A DNA stretch of 64,000 bases, from the NCBI RefSeq assembly GCF_003997495.1, contig NZ_RZRU01000028.1, positions 1-64,000 on the forward strand, read 5' to 3'. The translations under genes were made by a program, and so were the position numbers. Below, piece after piece: positions 8,210-15,734 of the stretch (the stretch's first letter is position 1; every line of letters begins with the position of its first letter). Under the pieces are notes generated by a model, which made no database searches, was not told the DNA's origin, and was given only the letters and a program-made list of their open reading frames with translations. Source of the DNA: Mesorhizobium sp. M7A.F.Ca.US.008.03.1.1. GTDB taxonomy: Bacteria > Pseudomonadota > Alphaproteobacteria > Rhizobiales > Rhizobiaceae.

Positions 8210-9393
8210 ACGAGCATCCATCCGGTTTCGATCACGACTATCTTGCCGAGGCGGCGACACTCTTGGCGCATGACGAGCCGTTCCCCGGCGGTGCGGTGGT
8301 GCCGCCGATCTACCAGACCTCGCTGTTCACCTTCGCCAGCTATGCCGAGATGGCCGATACCTTTGCCGGCAAACGAAAGCAGCCGATCTATTCGCGTGGC
8401 GACAATCCCACGGTGATGGAGTTCGAGGCGCGCGTGGCAGCGCTTGAGGGCGCTGAAGCCGCGCGCGGCTTTTCCAGTGGCATGGCGGCAATCAGCGCCA
8501 CGGTGCTTGCGTTCGTCGGCGCCGGCGAGCGCATCGTCGCCGTGCGCAACTGCTACGGTGATGCCTACCGGCTGTTCGAGCGGTTGTTGCCGCGGCTCAA
8601 CATCAAGGTCGACTATGTCGACGGCTCCGACCCGGATGCGGTCGCGGCGGTACTTCCCGGCGCCAAGCTGCTCTATCTGGAAAGCCCGACCTCGATGATG
8701 TTCGAGCTGCAGGACATCGCGCATCTGACACGGCTGGCCAAGGAACAGGGCATCGTCACCACGATCGACAATTCCTGGGCGACGCCCGTATTCCAGAAGC
8801 CGATCACGCATGGCGTCGACCTGGTGCTGCATTCGGCCTCGAAATACCTTGGCGGCCACAGCGATACAGTCGCTGGCGTCGTGGCGGGGTCGGCCGCCCA
8901 CATCAAGCACATCAACGAGCAGACCTATTCGTATCTCGGGGGCAAGCTGTCACCGTTCGAGGCGTGGCTTTTGCTGCGCGGTCTGCGCACGCTGCCGCTG
9001 CGCCTGCCGCACCACATGAAGAGCGGCTTGACCATCGCCGAACGGCTGAAGGCGCATGCCGATGTCGAGCGGGTCAACCACCCCGTCTATTCGAACCACC
9101 CAGGCAAGGCGACTCTGGCCGGCTATGCCGGTCTGTTCTCCTTCGAGGTGACGGACGATATCGACATCCCCGTCTTCGTCGACGCGCTGAAATATTTCCG
9201 CATCGGCGTCAGCTGGGGCGGGCATGAAAGCCTGGTCGTACCGGCCAAGGCGTCGCTGGAGCAGACGCCGGGCCTGAATTCGATGGCGCGCTTCGGCGTC
9301 AGCCCCCGAACCATCCGCTTCAATGTCGGATTGGAGAGTGTCGAAGACCTCTGGGCGGATGTCGCCCAGGCCTTCGAAAAAGCCAGAAAATAA
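8206..9393 (+). CDS. PLP-dependent trans-sulfuration enzyme (cystathionine beta-lyase-like)
   Basis: This 395-residue Cys/Met-metabolism PLP enzyme of fold type I has the PLP Lys at residue 213 in the SASKYLGGHSD motif. The upstream Asp of TIDNSWATP, the phosphate-binding SGMAA region and the C-terminal SWGGHESL motif are characteristic of the MetC/MetB group. Such enzymes cleave or form C-S bonds in cystathionine-like compounds. Its position between a GntR regulator and a sugar-type ABC importer suggests it acts on the imported compound rather than in methionine synthesis. That is an inference from context. Confidence 0.88.
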   Translation: MNEHPSGFDHDYLAEAATLLAHDEPFPGGAVVPPIYQTSLFTFASYAEMADTFAGKRKQPIYSRGDNPTVMEFEARVAALEGAEAARGFSSGMAAISATVLAFVGAGERIVAVRNCYGDAYRLFERLLPRLNIKVDYVDGSDPDAVAAVLPGAKLLYLESPTSMMFELQDIAHLTRLAKEQGIVTTIDNSWATPVFQKPITHGVDLVLHSASKYLGGHSDTVAGVVAGSAAHIKHINEQTYSYLGGKLSPFEAWLLLRGLRTLPLRLPHHMKSGLTIAERLKAHADVERVNHPVYSNHPGKATLAGYAGLFSFEVTDDIDIPVFVDALKYFRIGVSWGGHESLVVPAKASLEQTPGLNSMARFGVSPRTIRFNVGLESVEDLWADVAQAFEKARK

Positions 9394-9422
9394 CAAGCGG
9401 GTTCAAAATGGGAGTCTTGAAC

Positions 9423-10700
9423 ATGAAAAAACTGACCATCATGCTTGCCACCGTTGCGGGACTGGCGATTTCCGCCGGAAGTGCTGTGGCCGATTCGACC
9501 CTGAAAATGGTCGAAGTCATCACCAGCCCGCCACGCACCGAATTCCTGAAGAAGCAGATCGCCGAGTTCGAAACGGCCAATCCGGGCGTCAAGGTCGAGC
9601 TGATCTCGCTGCCCTGGGGCCAGGCCTTCGAGAAATTCCTGACCATGGTGCAGGCCGGCGATACGCCCGACGTGGTCGAGATGCCGGAACGCTGGATGGG
9701 CCTCTATGCCAACAATGCCCAGCTCGAGGATCTCGGCCCCTACATGGCCAAATGGGATGACGCCAAGACGCTCGGCGACCGCGCCAAGCAGTTCGGCTCG
9801 ACCGTCAACAACACCCAGTTCATGATCCCCTACGGCTACTATGTGAACGCGCTGTTCTGGAACAAGAAACTGTTCAAGGAGGCCGGCCTCGATGGCCCGC
9901 CGGCGACGCTCGATGATTTCATCGCCGATTCCAAGAAGATTTCCGCACTCCCAGGGAAGTACGGCTACTGCCTGCGCGGCGGGCCGGGCGCCTTCAACGG
10001 CATGCACATGTTCATGAACATCGCCGCCGGCAAGGGTGGCTACTTCAACGAGGACGGCACTTCGACGATCAACGAAGAAGGCTCGGTCAAGGGCCTGCAG
10101 ATGCTGGCCGACATGTACAAGGACGGCCTGGCGCCAAAGGATGCGGTGAGCTGGGGCTTCAACGAAACGGTCACCGGTTTCTATTCCGGCACCTGTGCCA
10201 TGCTCAACCAGGATCCGGACGCGCTGCTCGGCATCGCCGACAAGATGAGCGCCGATGATTTCGCGGTAGCGCCATTGCCGGTCGGGCCGAGCGGCAAATC
10301 CTATCCGACACTGGGCTATGCCGGGTGGGCGATGTTCGCCAATTCGCAGCACAAGGACGATGCGTGGAAGCTGATGGCCACGCTTTTGTCGCCGAAGGAC
10401 AATCTGGAATGGGCCAAGGAAGTCGGCGTCGTCCCGATCCATAACGGTGCCGACCAGGATCCCCATTTCAAGACGGAGCAGTTCAAGGGCTGGTTCACGG
10501 AGCTCAGCGACAGCTCCAAATATGAAATGGTCACCCCGCCGACGCATCTGGAGAACCTCGGCAATTTCGTCGACCAGGTGGCGATCAAGAATTTTCAGGA
10601 AGTGCTGCTTGGCCAAAAGACGGCCAAGGACGTCGCCGACCAATGGGCTGCCTTCCTGACCAAGGAACAGCAGGATTGGCTGGCGAAGAACAAGAAGTAG
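9423..10700 (+). CDS. ABC transporter substrate-binding protein (CUT1 sugar type)
   Basis: This 425-residue extracellular solute-binding protein of family 1 has a classical signal peptide of about 23 residues (MKKLTIM..., cleavage after SAVA). The body resembles binding proteins for oligosaccharides or glycerol phosphate. The ATG at 9423 is preferred to 9408 because GGGAG lies eight bases upstream and the protein then begins with a charged MKK. It is the first gene of the importer set, separated from the permeases by a RIME-like repeat. Confidence 0.92.
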   Translation: MKKLTIMLATVAGLAISAGSAVADSTLKMVEVITSPPRTEFLKKQIAEFETANPGVKVELISLPWGQAFEKFLTMVQAGDTPDVVEMPERWMGLYANNAQLEDLGPYMAKWDDAKTLGDRAKQFGSTVNNTQFMIPYGYYVNALFWNKKLFKEAGLDGPPATLDDFIADSKKISALPGKYGYCLRGGPGAFNGMHMFMNIAAGKGGYFNEDGTSTINEEGSVKGLQMLADMYKDGLAPKDAVSWGFNETVTGFYSGTCAMLNQDPDALLGIADKMSADDFAVAPLPVGPSGKSYPTLGYAGWAMFANSQHKDDAWKLMATLLSPKDNLEWAKEVGVVPIHNGADQDPHFKTEQFKGWFTELSDSSKYEMVTPPTHLENLGNFVDQVAIKNFQEVLLGQKTAKDVADQWAAFLTKEQQDWLAKNKK

Positions 10701-10707
10701 TTTTCTT

Positions 10708-10834
10708 CCCTTCTCCCCCGTTCACGGGGAGAAGGTGTCACGAAGTGACGGATGAGGGGCGGCGCCAGCACGCCAAGGTTCGTGCTGCCCCTCATCTGCC
10801 TGCCGGCATCTTCTCCCCGTGAACGGGGAGAAGG
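10708..10834. repeat. RIME-like intergenic mosaic palindromic repeat
   Basis: This element of about 127 bases is built from nested palindromes. CTTCTCCCC-type arms around TTCACGGGGAGAAG lie at 10711-10734 and again at 10810-10834, with an inner GATGAGGGG...CCCCTCATC pair joined by CAGCACG/CGTGCTG. This is the appearance of Rhizobium intergenic mosaic elements (RIME). It lies between the binding protein and the first permease gene. When transcribed it would form strong stems that can protect the upstream mRNA. Confidence 0.8.
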
Positions 10835-10880
10835 GTGCTGATTGCCCATCCCGATACTTCCAGGAGACGATCCGCAGCCA

Positions 10881-11804
10881 ATGACCTACGCCGTGTCCGA
10901 AATACGTTCCGTCGGCAAGCCGCGTCGCAAGCGGCTATCCCACGCCGCAATCGAGCCATGGCTCTATCTCAGTCCGGCGATCATCCTGCTGATCGTGGTG
11001 CTCCTGGTGCCGCTGGTCGTCGGCATCAGCTACTCCTTCCGCAAGTTCTCCGCCTTCAAGTCCGAATATGTCGGGCTTGGGCAGTATCAGGCGATGCTGT
11101 CGGATCAGGTGCTGGGGCAGGCGCTGGTCAATACACTGTGGTGGACGGTCGCCAGCCTGTTTTTCCAGTTCTTCCTCGGCCTTGGCCTGGCGCTGCTGCT
11201 CGACAAGCCGTTCCGGGGTCGCAAGGCGGTGCAGGCGCTGGTCTTCCTGCCCTGGGCGGTGCCGTCCTTCCTGTCCGGCCTCACATGGGCCTGGCTGTTC
11301 AATCCGATCATCGGTCCGCTGCCGCACTGGCTGTTCGCCTTGGGGCTGAAAGCCGAGCCGACCAATGTGCTGTCCGATCCGTCAACCGCCATGTGGGGGC
11401 CGATCGTCGCCAACATCTGGTTCGGCATTCCGTTCTTCGCCATCACGCTTCTGGCGGCACTGAAATCCATTCCATCGGAATTGCATGAGGCGGCGGCCAT
11501 CGACGGCGCTTCGCCCTGGCAGCGCTTCACCAAGGTGACGCTGCCGTTCCTGGCGCCGACCATCGCCATCACCGTCATGTTGCGCACCATCTGGATCGCC
11601 ACCTTCGCCGACCTGATCTTCGTGATGACGGAGGGCGGGCCAGCCGGCTCGACCAACACTGTGCCGGTCTACATCTATGTCAGCGCCTTCAAATCGCTGG
11701 ACAAGGGCTATGCCTCGGCGGTGGCCGTGCTGCTGCTGGTCCTGCTCATTGCCTATGCGATTGCGCTGATCGGCATCCGCCGCACGCTGGTGAGGCACGT
11801 CTGA
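10881..11804 (+). CDS. ABC transporter permease (MalF/UgpA type)
   Basis: This 307-residue inner-membrane protein has six predicted hydrophobic segments. The cytoplasmic EAA loop (ELHEAAAIDGASPWQ) near residue 205 docks to the ATPase. The start is the ATG at 10881, with AGGAG some way upstream; the in-frame TTG at 10842 would begin just past the repeat and is less likely. It overlaps the next permease at TGATG. Confidence 0.92.
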   Translation: MTYAVSEIRSVGKPRRKRLSHAAIEPWLYLSPAIILLIVVLLVPLVVGISYSFRKFSAFKSEYVGLGQYQAMLSDQVLGQALVNTLWWTVASLFFQFFLGLGLALLLDKPFRGRKAVQALVFLPWAVPSFLSGLTWAWLFNPIIGPLPHWLFALGLKAEPTNVLSDPSTAMWGPIVANIWFGIPFFAITLLAALKSIPSELHEAAAIDGASPWQRFTKVTLPFLAPTIAITVMLRTIWIATFADLIFVMTEGGPAGSTNTVPVYIYVSAFKSLDKGYASAVAVLLLVLLIAYAIALIGIRRTLVRHV

Positions 11805-12652
11805 TGATCGCAGGACGCTCAACCTCGCAGCGCTTCTTCGGCGGCATCGGCCTCTACGCGGCAATCGCGGCTTACGTGCTCTTTGCCCTGTTTCCGATCT
11901 ACTGGACGCTGAAGATCTCGGTCACGCCGGAGCGGTTGCTCTATTCCGAAGGCATCACCTTCTGGCCGTCGCACATGACGCTGCAGAACTTCGTCACCGT
12001 GCTCGAGGCCACCGATTTCCCTCGCTATTTCCTCAACAGCGTCATCGTCTCGGTATCGACGGCGGCACTGGTGACAATCATCGCCACGCTCGCCGGCTAT
12101 GCCATGTCGCGCTTCACCTTTCGCGGCAAGGCAGCACTGGCGCTGATGTTGCTTTTGACCCAGACCTTTCCGCTGGTGATGGTCATTCCGCCGATCTACC
12201 GCGTGATGGGTCAGATCGGCCTGATCAACAGCCTGACCGGGCTGATCATCATCTACACCGCATTCAACACGGCCTTTGCCACCTTCCTGATGCAGTCGTT
12301 CTTCGACGGGATCCCCAAGGATTTGGAGGAGGCCGCGATGATCGACGGCTGCACCCGCGCGCAGGCGATGCGCAAGGTGATCGTGCCGCTGACGCTGCCA
12401 GGCATGGGCGCGACGCTCGGCTTCGTCTTCACCGCCGCCTGGAGCGAGCTTCTGTTCGCGCTGATGCTGATTTCCAGCGACGACCAGAAGACCTTCGCCG
12501 TTGGCTTGCTCACCTTCATCGGCAAGTTCGCCGTCGACTGGGGACAGATGATGGCGGCATCCATCCTGGCGCTGATCCCGGTCTGCATCTTTTTCGCCTT
12601 CCTGCAACGCTATCTCGTCACCGGCCTGACCGCCGGCGCCGTCAAAGGATAG
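11804..12652 (+). CDS. ABC transporter permease (MalG/UgpE type)
   Basis: This 282-residue inner-membrane protein has six hydrophobic segments and an EAA loop (DLEEAAMIDGCTRAQ) near residue 180. It pairs with the preceding permease to form the channel of a CUT1 importer. The stop and start codons share one base (TGATG), indicating tight translational coupling. The ATPase gene follows four bases after its stop. Confidence 0.92.
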   Translation: MIAGRSTSQRFFGGIGLYAAIAAYVLFALFPIYWTLKISVTPERLLYSEGITFWPSHMTLQNFVTVLEATDFPRYFLNSVIVSVSTAALVTIIATLAGYAMSRFTFRGKAALALMLLLTQTFPLVMVIPPIYRVMGQIGLINSLTGLIIIYTAFNTAFATFLMQSFFDGIPKDLEEAAMIDGCTRAQAMRKVIVPLTLPGMGATLGFVFTAAWSELLFALMLISSDDQKTFAVGLLTFIGKFAVDWGQMMAASILALIPVCIFFAFLQRYLVTGLTAGAVKG

Positions 12653-12656
12653 ATCG

Positions 12657-13724
12657 ATGGCCTCTGTTACGCTCGAAAAGGTCCGCAAGGACTATGGTGC
12701 CGTCCGCGTCCTGCACGCGGTCGACCTTGAAATCGCCGATGGCGAGTTCGTCGTCCTGGTTGGGCCGTCAGGCTGCGGCAAGTCCACGCTTTTGCGCATG
12801 ATCGCCGGGCTGGAGGAGGCTTCCGGCGGCGAGATCCGTATCGGCGAGCGGCTGGTCAACGACGTAGCACCCAAGGACCGCGACATTGCCATGGTGTTCC
12901 AGTCCTACGCGCTCTATCCGCATATGGACGTGTCGAAGAACATGGGCTTCAGCCTGCTCCTGAAGAAGGCGGAGAAGACGACGATCGACGCGAGGGTGGA
13001 CGGTGCGGCCAAGCGGCTCGGGCTCGACACGTTCCTGCAACGCCTGCCGCGGCAACTGTCCGGCGGCCAGCGTCAGCGCGTCGCCATGGGCCGGGCGATC
13101 GTGCGCGATCCCAAGGTCTTCCTGTTCGACGAGCCGCTGTCGAACCTCGACGCCAAGCTGCGCGTCCATATGCGCGCCGAGATCAAGGCGCTGCACCAGC
13201 AGCTGAAGACGACGTCGGTTTATGTCACGCACGACCAGATCGAGGCGATGACCATGGCCGACCGGATCGTCGTCATGCATGACGGGCTGATCCAGCAGGT
13301 CGGCGCACCGCTCGATCTCTATGATCGGCCGGCCAACATGTTCGTCGCCGGTTTCATCGGTTCACCCGGCATGAATTTCCTTCCGGCGACGGTTCGCAAG
13401 GGCGGTACCCCGGAGGTCGTACTGACTGATGGCCAGGCGCTGAGGCTGCCGGAAGGCCTGCCGCTCAAGGATGGTGACGCCATCGCTGTCGGTTTGCGGC
13501 CCGAGCATATCGAGTTGGCGGATGACGGCGCGTTGAAGGCCGAGGTGGGTGTGGTGGAGCCGCTCGGGCTTTCGACGCAGTTCTACGTCAAGCTGGCCAG
13601 CCAGCAGTTGTGTGTCTTTGCCATGGGCCGTGCCGGCGTGAAGCCCGGCGACGAGGTACGGTTGGCGGCCGAACCACACCAGCTGCATCTGTTCGATCCG
13701 AAGAGCGGTGAGCGCATCGGCTGA
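12657..13724 (+). CDS. ABC transporter ATP-binding protein (MalK/UgpC type)
   Basis: This 355-residue ATPase has Walker A GPSGCGKST (residues 37-45), the signature LSGGQRQRVAMGRA, Walker B VFLFDEP and an H-loop (YVTHDQIEAM). A C-terminal TOBE/OB domain (about 240-355) typifies CUT1 ATPases. These can serve more than one importer, but its place at the end of this operon makes it the dedicated partner of the two permeases. Confidence 0.93.
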   Translation: MASVTLEKVRKDYGAVRVLHAVDLEIADGEFVVLVGPSGCGKSTLLRMIAGLEEASGGEIRIGERLVNDVAPKDRDIAMVFQSYALYPHMDVSKNMGFSLLLKKAEKTTIDARVDGAAKRLGLDTFLQRLPRQLSGGQRQRVAMGRAIVRDPKVFLFDEPLSNLDAKLRVHMRAEIKALHQQLKTTSVYVTHDQIEAMTMADRIVVMHDGLIQQVGAPLDLYDRPANMFVAGFIGSPGMNFLPATVRKGGTPEVVLTDGQALRLPEGLPLKDGDAIAVGLRPEHIELADDGALKAEVGVVEPLGLSTQFYVKLASQQLCVFAMGRAGVKPGDEVRLAAEPHQLHLFDPKSGERIG

Positions 13725-14040
13725 GGGGACCGAGCCAGGGCGGATGCGGGCAGCCAGGATCAGGCGCCGCTATCGGGCGGGAATACACGGTAACGCTACA
13801 TTTCAATTGGATAAAATAGCGGAACGTCCAAGAGACATTTCCGGAACCTAACAGGACCACTCGGACCTCTGCGTGTAAAACACAAGACTTTAGTCCCGCC
13901 GTCTTCTCAAAAGAACGGAGGTTATTTCGCCACGAACTAGGCCGCCGTCGGAGCTAGTCAACACCGACGACGGCACCTGCAATATGGGTGAGTGGGTTGT
14001 GTGCGGATATGGTGTGATCGCGGAAGGTGATTGTAGATCG
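13725..14040. other. 316-base intergenic region after the ABC importer
   Basis: No credible gene is visible. The stretch is more AT-rich than its surroundings. It contains an inverted repeat, GCCGCCGTCGG (13941-13951) with CCGACGACGGC (13964-13974), 11-base arms with one mismatch, nested in a second palindrome ACTAG/CTAGT at 13936-13940 and 13954-13958. It has no T-run, so it is not a clear terminator. Confidence 0.5.
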
Positions 14041-14250
14041 CTAACCGCGAGGGCTTCTTCTAGACAGCGGCGAGCTATCCAACGGGTTCTCAGCCGACTT
14101 GGCCGATCGCCGCTCCTTCAGCCACAGGGACTTCTTTCTCCTTGCCAGGTTCTCGTCTCGAACGCTGTCTTCGGCGGTCACTCCGCCATGCATCGCGGCA
14201 ATCACGTAGTCGGCTCTGTTGGTTCGAAAGTCGCCTTTTTGTACGGACAT
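14041..14250 (-). CDS. small basic hypothetical protein
   Basis: This 69-residue open frame is supported mainly by its start: the ATG is preceded by GGGAGA at seven bases, better than most genes in the window. The product is hydrophilic and rich in Arg, Lys and Ser (ARRKKSLWLKERRSAK), without a signal peptide or membrane segment. I do not recognise it. It lies in the accessory block between the ABC importer and rpmG. Confidence 0.45.
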   Translation of the reverse strand: MSVQKGDFRTNRADYVIAAMHGGVTAEDSVRDENLARRKKSLWLKERRSAKSAENPLDSSPLSRRSPRG

Positions 14251-14414
14251 CGTTTTCTCCCAGTGCGAGGCATTTCCCCCCTTTTTGCCTGACGCTGAAA
14301 CTAACTGCCTATCCGTGGTGCAAGTCTACCAATCGGCGATTGTATTAAAACGATACACTCAGCAGGTATGGTGATGGCGATCGCACGAGAGGAGCCCATT
14401 CTGGCAGGGCTTCT

Positions 14415-14672
14415 TCATTGACCCGGTTGTGACCCTTGCGAGGGTGCCGCGGCGGGAGGGGCCGGAGCCTGCGGTGCGGGTTCCGTGGAAGGCGGGGCGG
14501 AGGTGTCAGGCTGAGGTGAAGGCTGTGCGGCCTCTTCCTCAGTCAGAACCTGGTCAGTCCTGGCCTTGATTTCATCGGCCGTCTGCTGGCTTATCAGCCC
14601 GTTGCTGACGGCGAATCCGGCAGCCAGAGCGACAAGGGCTGCAATGATTGCAGCTTTCAACTTCTTCGACAT
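14415..14672 (-). CDS. small membrane-anchored protein with Pro-rich tail
   Basis: This 85-residue protein has a charged start (MSKKLK), one hydrophobic segment (residues 7-23) that could be a membrane anchor or uncleaved signal, a short helical stretch, and a Pro/Ala/Gln-rich tail of about 35 residues. Its function is unknown. It is a plausible small inner-membrane or periplasmic protein. The start has AAGG about eight bases upstream. Confidence 0.6.
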   Translation of the reverse strand: MSKKLKAAIIAALVALAAGFAVSNGLISQQTADEIKARTDQVLTEEEAAQPSPQPDTSAPPSTEPAPQAPAPPAAAPSQGSQPGQ

Positions 14673-14792
14673 CCATAGGCGCCTTGTTCATGACACCCAA
14701 CCCACGGCCAAGGGTGCCGCAACCATGGCGAAGGGTCAATCCTTTGGCTGGAGTCTCTGCTGGGATGCAACGAAACCAATCGGCTACAAACG

Positions 14793-14819
14793 AAAAACGC
14801 CGCCCATTGGGCGGCGTTT
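14793..14819 (-). terminator. intrinsic terminator of rpmG
   Basis: Read on the minus strand, AAACGCCGCCC pairs perfectly with GGGCGGCGTTT over a three-base loop and runs into TT. It lies 25 bases past the rpmG stop. Confidence 0.8.
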
Positions 14820-14843
14820 CGGCATTGCAGCGGAAAACCCAGA

Positions 14844-15011
14844 TTACTTGATCTTGGTTTCCTTGAATTCGACGTGCTTCTTGGCGACCGGGTCGTACTT
14901 GCGGAACGACAGCTTGTCGGTCTTGGTGCGGCTGTTCTTGCTGGTCACGTAGAAGAAACCGGTGTCGGCGGTCGACAGAAGCTTGATCTTGATGTTTGCG
15001 GCTTTGGCCAT
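14844..15011 (-). CDS. rpmG: 50S ribosomal protein L33
   Basis: This 55-residue protein matches bacterial L33 end to end (MAKAANIKIKLLSTADTGFF, then the TSKNSR and RKYDP blocks). It is a structural protein of the large ribosomal subunit. No CxxC pairs are present, so it is the zinc-independent form. A perfect terminator follows. In other rhizobia it sits directly beside pleD, whereas here about 9.5 kb separates them. Confidence 0.97.
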   Translation of the reverse strand: MAKAANIKIKLLSTADTGFFYVTSKNSRTKTDKLSFRKYDPVAKKHVEFKETKIK

Positions 15012-15164
15012 GATATCAGTCCGTTTGTTCGTGGGGTTTTGGCCGCTGGAGCACGGGGAAACACCCGGACGCGGGAAACTTGGCGCGACACATAAAGAAC
15101 GCGCCCGGAAAGTCAAGCCCGGTAGGCCTTGTGCGACCCGCCTGAGCCGGCTGGTGACGGGAAA

Positions 15165-15623
15165 TCATGCGGTCTCCGTCGCCGATGCCGCAACCTTCTT
15201 CCAGTCTCCGGTCGTGTTCCACCAGCGATTCGGATTGGCGCGGTCGTCCAGCCCCTTGGAACGGCTGGCGAGAATCGGTTGAATGCGGATCACCGGTTCC
15301 TGGTAGGAATGTGCCTGGAAAATCGCCTCGACGACACGGGCGGCCAGCGCCTGATCGTCCGGCAGTTCGAAGGAAACCTCGACCGTGCCGGGCCGCCGCC
15401 TCAATTCGGTTTCGGCGCCGGCGGCCGCACCGTCAAGCGGCCTGTAGCGTTCGATGCCGTGCGCCGACTGATAGGCATTGCGGTCATATTTGCCCATGGC
15501 CAGCGGCGCAATCGCCACCACAGCATCCATGATGCGGTCGACGTCGGCGGCCGGAGCCTGGAAGGTCACGAGCAGAAGCAGTGTCATTCGTAGCGATGTG
15601 GTTTCAAAGCCGCTGTCGATCAT
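15165..15623 (-). CDS. YqfO/NIF3 insert-like (PII/CutA-fold) protein
   Basis: This 152-residue protein has a central part, KYDRNAYQSAHGIERYRPLDG, then a VEVSFELP strand and an AHSYQEPVIRI ending. It follows the pattern of the PII-like domain inserted in YqfO/NIF3-family proteins (GxYxxxxxxxxGxGxFRPL...HPYEEPAYDI). Stand-alone versions exist in bacteria with no settled function. Palindromic sites lie about 50 bases upstream. The assignment rests on motif memory. Confidence 0.6.
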   Translation of the reverse strand: MIDSGFETTSLRMTLLLLVTFQAPAADVDRIMDAVVAIAPLAMGKYDRNAYQSAHGIERYRPLDGAAAGAETELRRRPGTVEVSFELPDDQALAARVVEAIFQAHSYQEPVIRIQPILASRSKGLDDRANPNRWWNTTGDWKKVAASATETA

Positions 15624-15670
15624 GGAAGTGTCCTCAAGTGTTTTGGGACACCTTTTTAGCCCTGTGCTCC

Positions 15671-15686
15671 TGACACGGTTCTGTCA
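15671..15686. promoter_or_regulatory. operator-like palindrome
   Basis: TGACACGGTTCTGTCA has TGACA/TGTCA arms around six bases, followed by another CTGTCA half-site at 15691. It lies about 50 bases upstream of the YqfO-like gene start. A second imperfect inverted repeat (AGTGTCC...GGGACACC) lies between it and the gene. The cognate regulator is unknown. Confidence 0.35.
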
Positions 15687-15734
15687 GCAGCCTGTCACCG
15701 TGCCGTGCCAAATGCATGGCTGGTCGCGGTCGCG

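Noticed and set aside
9123..10643. A 506-codon minus-strand frame over the PLP enzyme and the binding protein
   Set aside because: It is antisense to two clear genes and shows the typical shadow composition (His, Arg, Val, Asp) with no family motif.
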